Shown piece by piece: positions 5,936-7,235 of a stretch of DNA of 7,235 bases. Positions within the stretch are counted from its first letter, which is position 1, and each line of letters starts with the position of its first letter. This DNA is from an uncultured Bacilli bacterium (lineage in GTDB: Bacteria > Bacillota_I > Bacilli_A > RF39 > UBA660), in assembly GCA_944358665.1 (NCBI GenBank), contig CALVRP010000121.1:1-7235 (forward strand). The letters run 5' to 3'. The position numbers and the translations under genes were made by a program. The notes beneath the pieces are model-generated. The model was given only the letters and a program-made list of their open reading frames with translations. It was not told where the DNA came from and ran no database searches.

Positions 5936-5967
5936 ATTTATAATTTTTTATTGAAATATAAGTAAAA

Positions 5968-5997
5968 TTGGATTTATTTGGCTAAATGTGGTAGAAT
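5968..5997 (+). promoter_or_regulatory. Promoter of the TagO/WecA-like gene
   Basis: TGGTAGAAT at 5989-5997 is an extended -10 with one mismatch. A weak -35 candidate TTGGAT lies at 5968-5973, 18 bases upstream. The start codon at 6019 follows 21 bases after the -10 box. Confidence 0.55.
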
Positions 5998-6005
5998 ATA
6001 ACCAA

Positions 6006-6021
6006 AGAGGTGAGGTGTGTG
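6006..6021 (+). promoter_or_regulatory. Ribosome binding site and GTG start of the TagO/WecA-like gene
   Basis: AGAGGTGAGG begins at 6006; its AGAGG core ends 8 bases before GTG 6019-6021. Two in-frame GTG codons compete (6010 and 6019), and only the second is correctly spaced. The first ATG in frame is at 6052, inside the first membrane helix, and has no ribosome binding site. Confidence 0.55.
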
Positions 6022-7083
6022 AGTGAAGAATTAGTAACCAGAATATTTTTAATGGTTATGGTAACTTTTCTATTTGTGGCCTTTTTAGTTCCGGTTATTA
6101 AAAAGATTGCTTTCCATATAGGTGCTTTAGATATTCCAAATGCGCGAAAAGTTCATACAAAACCAATGCCAAGATTAGGTGGGGTAGCAATATATTTTGG
6201 TTTCTTATTTGGCTATATGTTATTTGGAGAACCAAGTCAAATGATGAACTCAATTTTAATTGGCGCCGCGGTTTTAGTATTTACTGGTATTGTTGATGAT
6301 ATCAAACCAATAAAAGCATCTTATAAATTTATTGGACAAGTTATTGCTGCATGTATCGTTGCTTTTTATGGACAAATATTACTTAAAGATTTAAGTGCTT
6401 TTGGTTTCTATATTGACTTTGGAATATTTGCTTATCCAATAACCATATTCTTTATTGTAGCTTGTATAAATTGTTTAAATTTAATTGATGGATTAGATGG
6501 TTTAGCTGCCGGAATAAGTGCAATTTATTATATTACTATTGGTATTATTGCTACTATTTTAGGTCACTTAGGAACAGATGTTATGTTAACCTTTATTATG
6601 CTAGGAGCAACTTTAGGATTCTTAGTTCATAATTTCCATCCGGCATCAATATTTGCTGGAGATTCAGGATCAATGTTTATGGGCTTTATGATTTCCGTAA
6701 TTGCTTTACTTGGTTTTAAAAACATTACTTTAACATCATTCATTATTCCAGTTCTTATTTTAGCAATTCCAATATTAGATACTTTATTTGCCATAATAAG
6801 AAGACTTTTAAAAGGTGAAAGTATTTCAAAACCCGATAAATTTCACCTACATCATCAATTATTAAATAAAAATTTTTCTCATAGAGATACTGTTTTAATC
6901 ATTTTAGGTATTGATGCTTTATTTGCCTTCGCTTCTATTGTTTATGTTCTTCAAGATAGAGTCTTAGGTTATATAATTTATTCAGTACTAGTAATTATCG
7001 TTTTAATCTTTGTATTAAAAACTAATGTAATTATGGATCATGATACATTTATGAAAAAATTAAGATCGAGTACAAAAAAATAA
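6019..7083 (+). CDS. tagO: Polyprenyl-phosphate GlcNAc-1-phosphate transferase, TagO/WecA family
   Basis: Enzymes of this family move a sugar-1-phosphate, usually GlcNAc-1-P from UDP-GlcNAc, onto undecaprenyl phosphate at the inner face of the membrane, the first step of wall teichoic acid or another lipid-linked glycan. The 354-residue product has about ten or eleven membrane helices and the family motifs in order: RKVHTKPMPRLGG (43-55), catalytic DD at 93-94 in VDDIKPIKASYKF, NLIDGLDG with Asp157 and Asp160, HNFHPASIFAGDSGS with Asp215, and the cytosolic loop FHLHHQLL with His276, His278 and His279. The HxHH loop and RKVHxxPxPRxGG favour TagO/WecA over MraY, which makes lipid I. The GTG at 6019 is chosen because AGAGG (6006-6010) stands 8 bases before it; GTG 6010 lies within that site. 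No teichoic acid genes adjoin it, so the exact product is uncertain. It forms its own transcription unit. Confidence 0.88.
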   Translation: MSEELVTRIFLMVMVTFLFVAFLVPVIKKIAFHIGALDIPNARKVHTKPMPRLGGVAIYFGFLFGYMLFGEPSQMMNSILIGAAVLVFTGIVDDIKPIKASYKFIGQVIAACIVAFYGQILLKDLSAFGFYIDFGIFAYPITIFFIVACINCLNLIDGLDGLAAGISAIYYITIGIIATILGHLGTDVMLTFIMLGATLGFLVHNFHPASIFAGDSGSMFMGFMISVIALLGFKNITLTSFIIPVLILAIPILDTLFAIIRRLLKGESISKPDKFHLHHQLLNKNFSHRDTVLIILGIDALFAFASIVYVLQDRVLGYIIYSVLVIIVLIFVLKTNVIMDHDTFMKKLRSSTKK

Positions 7084-7107
7084 TTATGCTTTCCGCATAA
7101 TTTTTTT
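7082..7107 (+). terminator. Terminator of the TagO/WecA-like gene
   Basis: AATTATGC (7082-7089) pairs perfectly with GCATAATT (7095-7102) across the 5-base loop TTTCC, followed by five more T residues. As at the other terminators, the left arm begins in the stop codon. Confidence 0.85.
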
Positions 7108-7111
7108 AATT

Positions 7112-7133
7112 TCACCAATAATAAAAATGGTGA
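7112..7133. repeat. Small inverted repeat downstream of the terminator
   Basis: TCACCA (7112-7117) pairs with TGGTGA (7128-7133) around a 10-base A-rich loop. It has no T-run on the plus strand. It could be a processing or mRNA-end structure, or chance. Confidence 0.4.
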
Positions 7134-7160
7134 TTAATCTGAAAAATAAAAATAAATTTA

Positions 7161-7198
7161 TTTTAGGAAAAATCCTAAAAAAGGGCAGATTTCCCCTT
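7161..7198 (-). terminator. Tandem hairpins, possible terminator for a minus-strand transcript entering from the right
   Basis: Two adjacent inverted repeats: TTTTAGGA (7161-7168) with TCCTAAAA (7173-7180), 8 perfect pairs and an AAAA loop; and AAGGG (7181-7185) with CCCTT (7194-7198). Read on the minus strand, the second hairpin comes first and is followed by a T-run, then the first hairpin is followed by a T-rich stretch. That order fits a leftward terminator better than a rightward one. No minus-strand gene end is visible inside the window. Confidence 0.4.
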
Positions 7199-7210
7199 AC
7201 CCCAAATTAA

Positions 7211-7219
7211 TGTTAAAAT
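7211..7219 (+). promoter_or_regulatory. Possible extended -10 of a gene beginning just past the window
   Basis: TGTTAAAAT is TGnTATAAT with one mismatch. At the other plus-strand promoters here the start codon follows 18-25 bases after the -10 box, which would put the next start just beyond the window end. There is no good -35, and the box overlaps the inverted repeat GTTAAAATTTAAC (7212-7224). Confidence 0.3.
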
Positions 7220-7235
7220 TTAACTATTCTAAAAT

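Noticed and set aside
6019..7083. MraY (lipid I synthesis) as the identity of the last gene
   Set aside because: The RKVHxxPxPRxGG motif and the HLHH cytosolic loop fit TagO/WecA, and no mur genes flank it.
7210..7235. ATG 7210 opening a reading frame to the window end
   Set aside because: No ribosome binding site precedes it, and it overlaps a better candidate -10 box.
1..7235. Mobile elements, CRISPR arrays, tRNA or rRNA genes
   Set aside because: No transposase or integrase motifs, no regular repeat-spacer pattern, no long terminal inverted repeats and no tRNA-like cloverleaf were seen on either strand.

Overview
The window is a piece of a low-GC, probably endospore-forming Bacillota chromosome. 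Three things point there: strong A+T bias (roughly 70% by eye), a SpoIIID tail followed directly by mbl (the Bacillus subtilis-type order spoIIID-mbl), and Gram-positive style ribosome binding sites. The standard genetic code fits, since tryptophan is encoded by TGG and all genes end in TAA or TAG. I cannot place it below phylum. There are no insertion sequences, CRISPR arrays, tRNA or rRNA genes. Most genes are ordinary chromosomal housekeeping genes.

Layout. Bases 1-173 hold the C-terminal part of spoIIID. A promoter with an extended -10 box, just after that stop codon, leads into mbl (215-1222), then an M18 zinc aminopeptidase (1253-2665). The M18 gene ends in a terminator hairpin that contains its own stop codon. 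A strong promoter follows at once and drives a small polytopic membrane protein of DUF4203/TMEM198-like appearance (2734-3258). That gene converges on a minus-strand gene for a membrane-anchored C39-like cysteine peptidase (3279-4007). Across a divergent intergenic region lies a two-component pair that closely resembles enterococcal VanR/VanS (4161-4844 and 4834-5913), closed by its own terminator. Last comes a polyprenyl-phosphate sugar-1-phosphate transferase of the TagO/WecA family (6019-7083), its terminator, and a hairpin-rich non-coding stretch to the window end.

How the genes relate. Several products concern the cell envelope: Mbl organises lateral wall growth, the TagO-like enzyme starts teichoic acid or another lipid-linked glycan, the VanS-like kinase is of a type that senses envelope stress, and the peptidase is predicted to act outside the membrane. 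The most interesting part is the VanRS-like pair with no vanHAX, vanG or vanY gene beside it. It is divergent from the C39-like peptidase, and the shared intergenic region carries several copies of a GTAAGAA-type half site that resembles the core of the VanR binding consensus. A novel VanRS-like/C39 peptidase module is an inference, but a testable one. The rest is well-explained, ordinary sequence.
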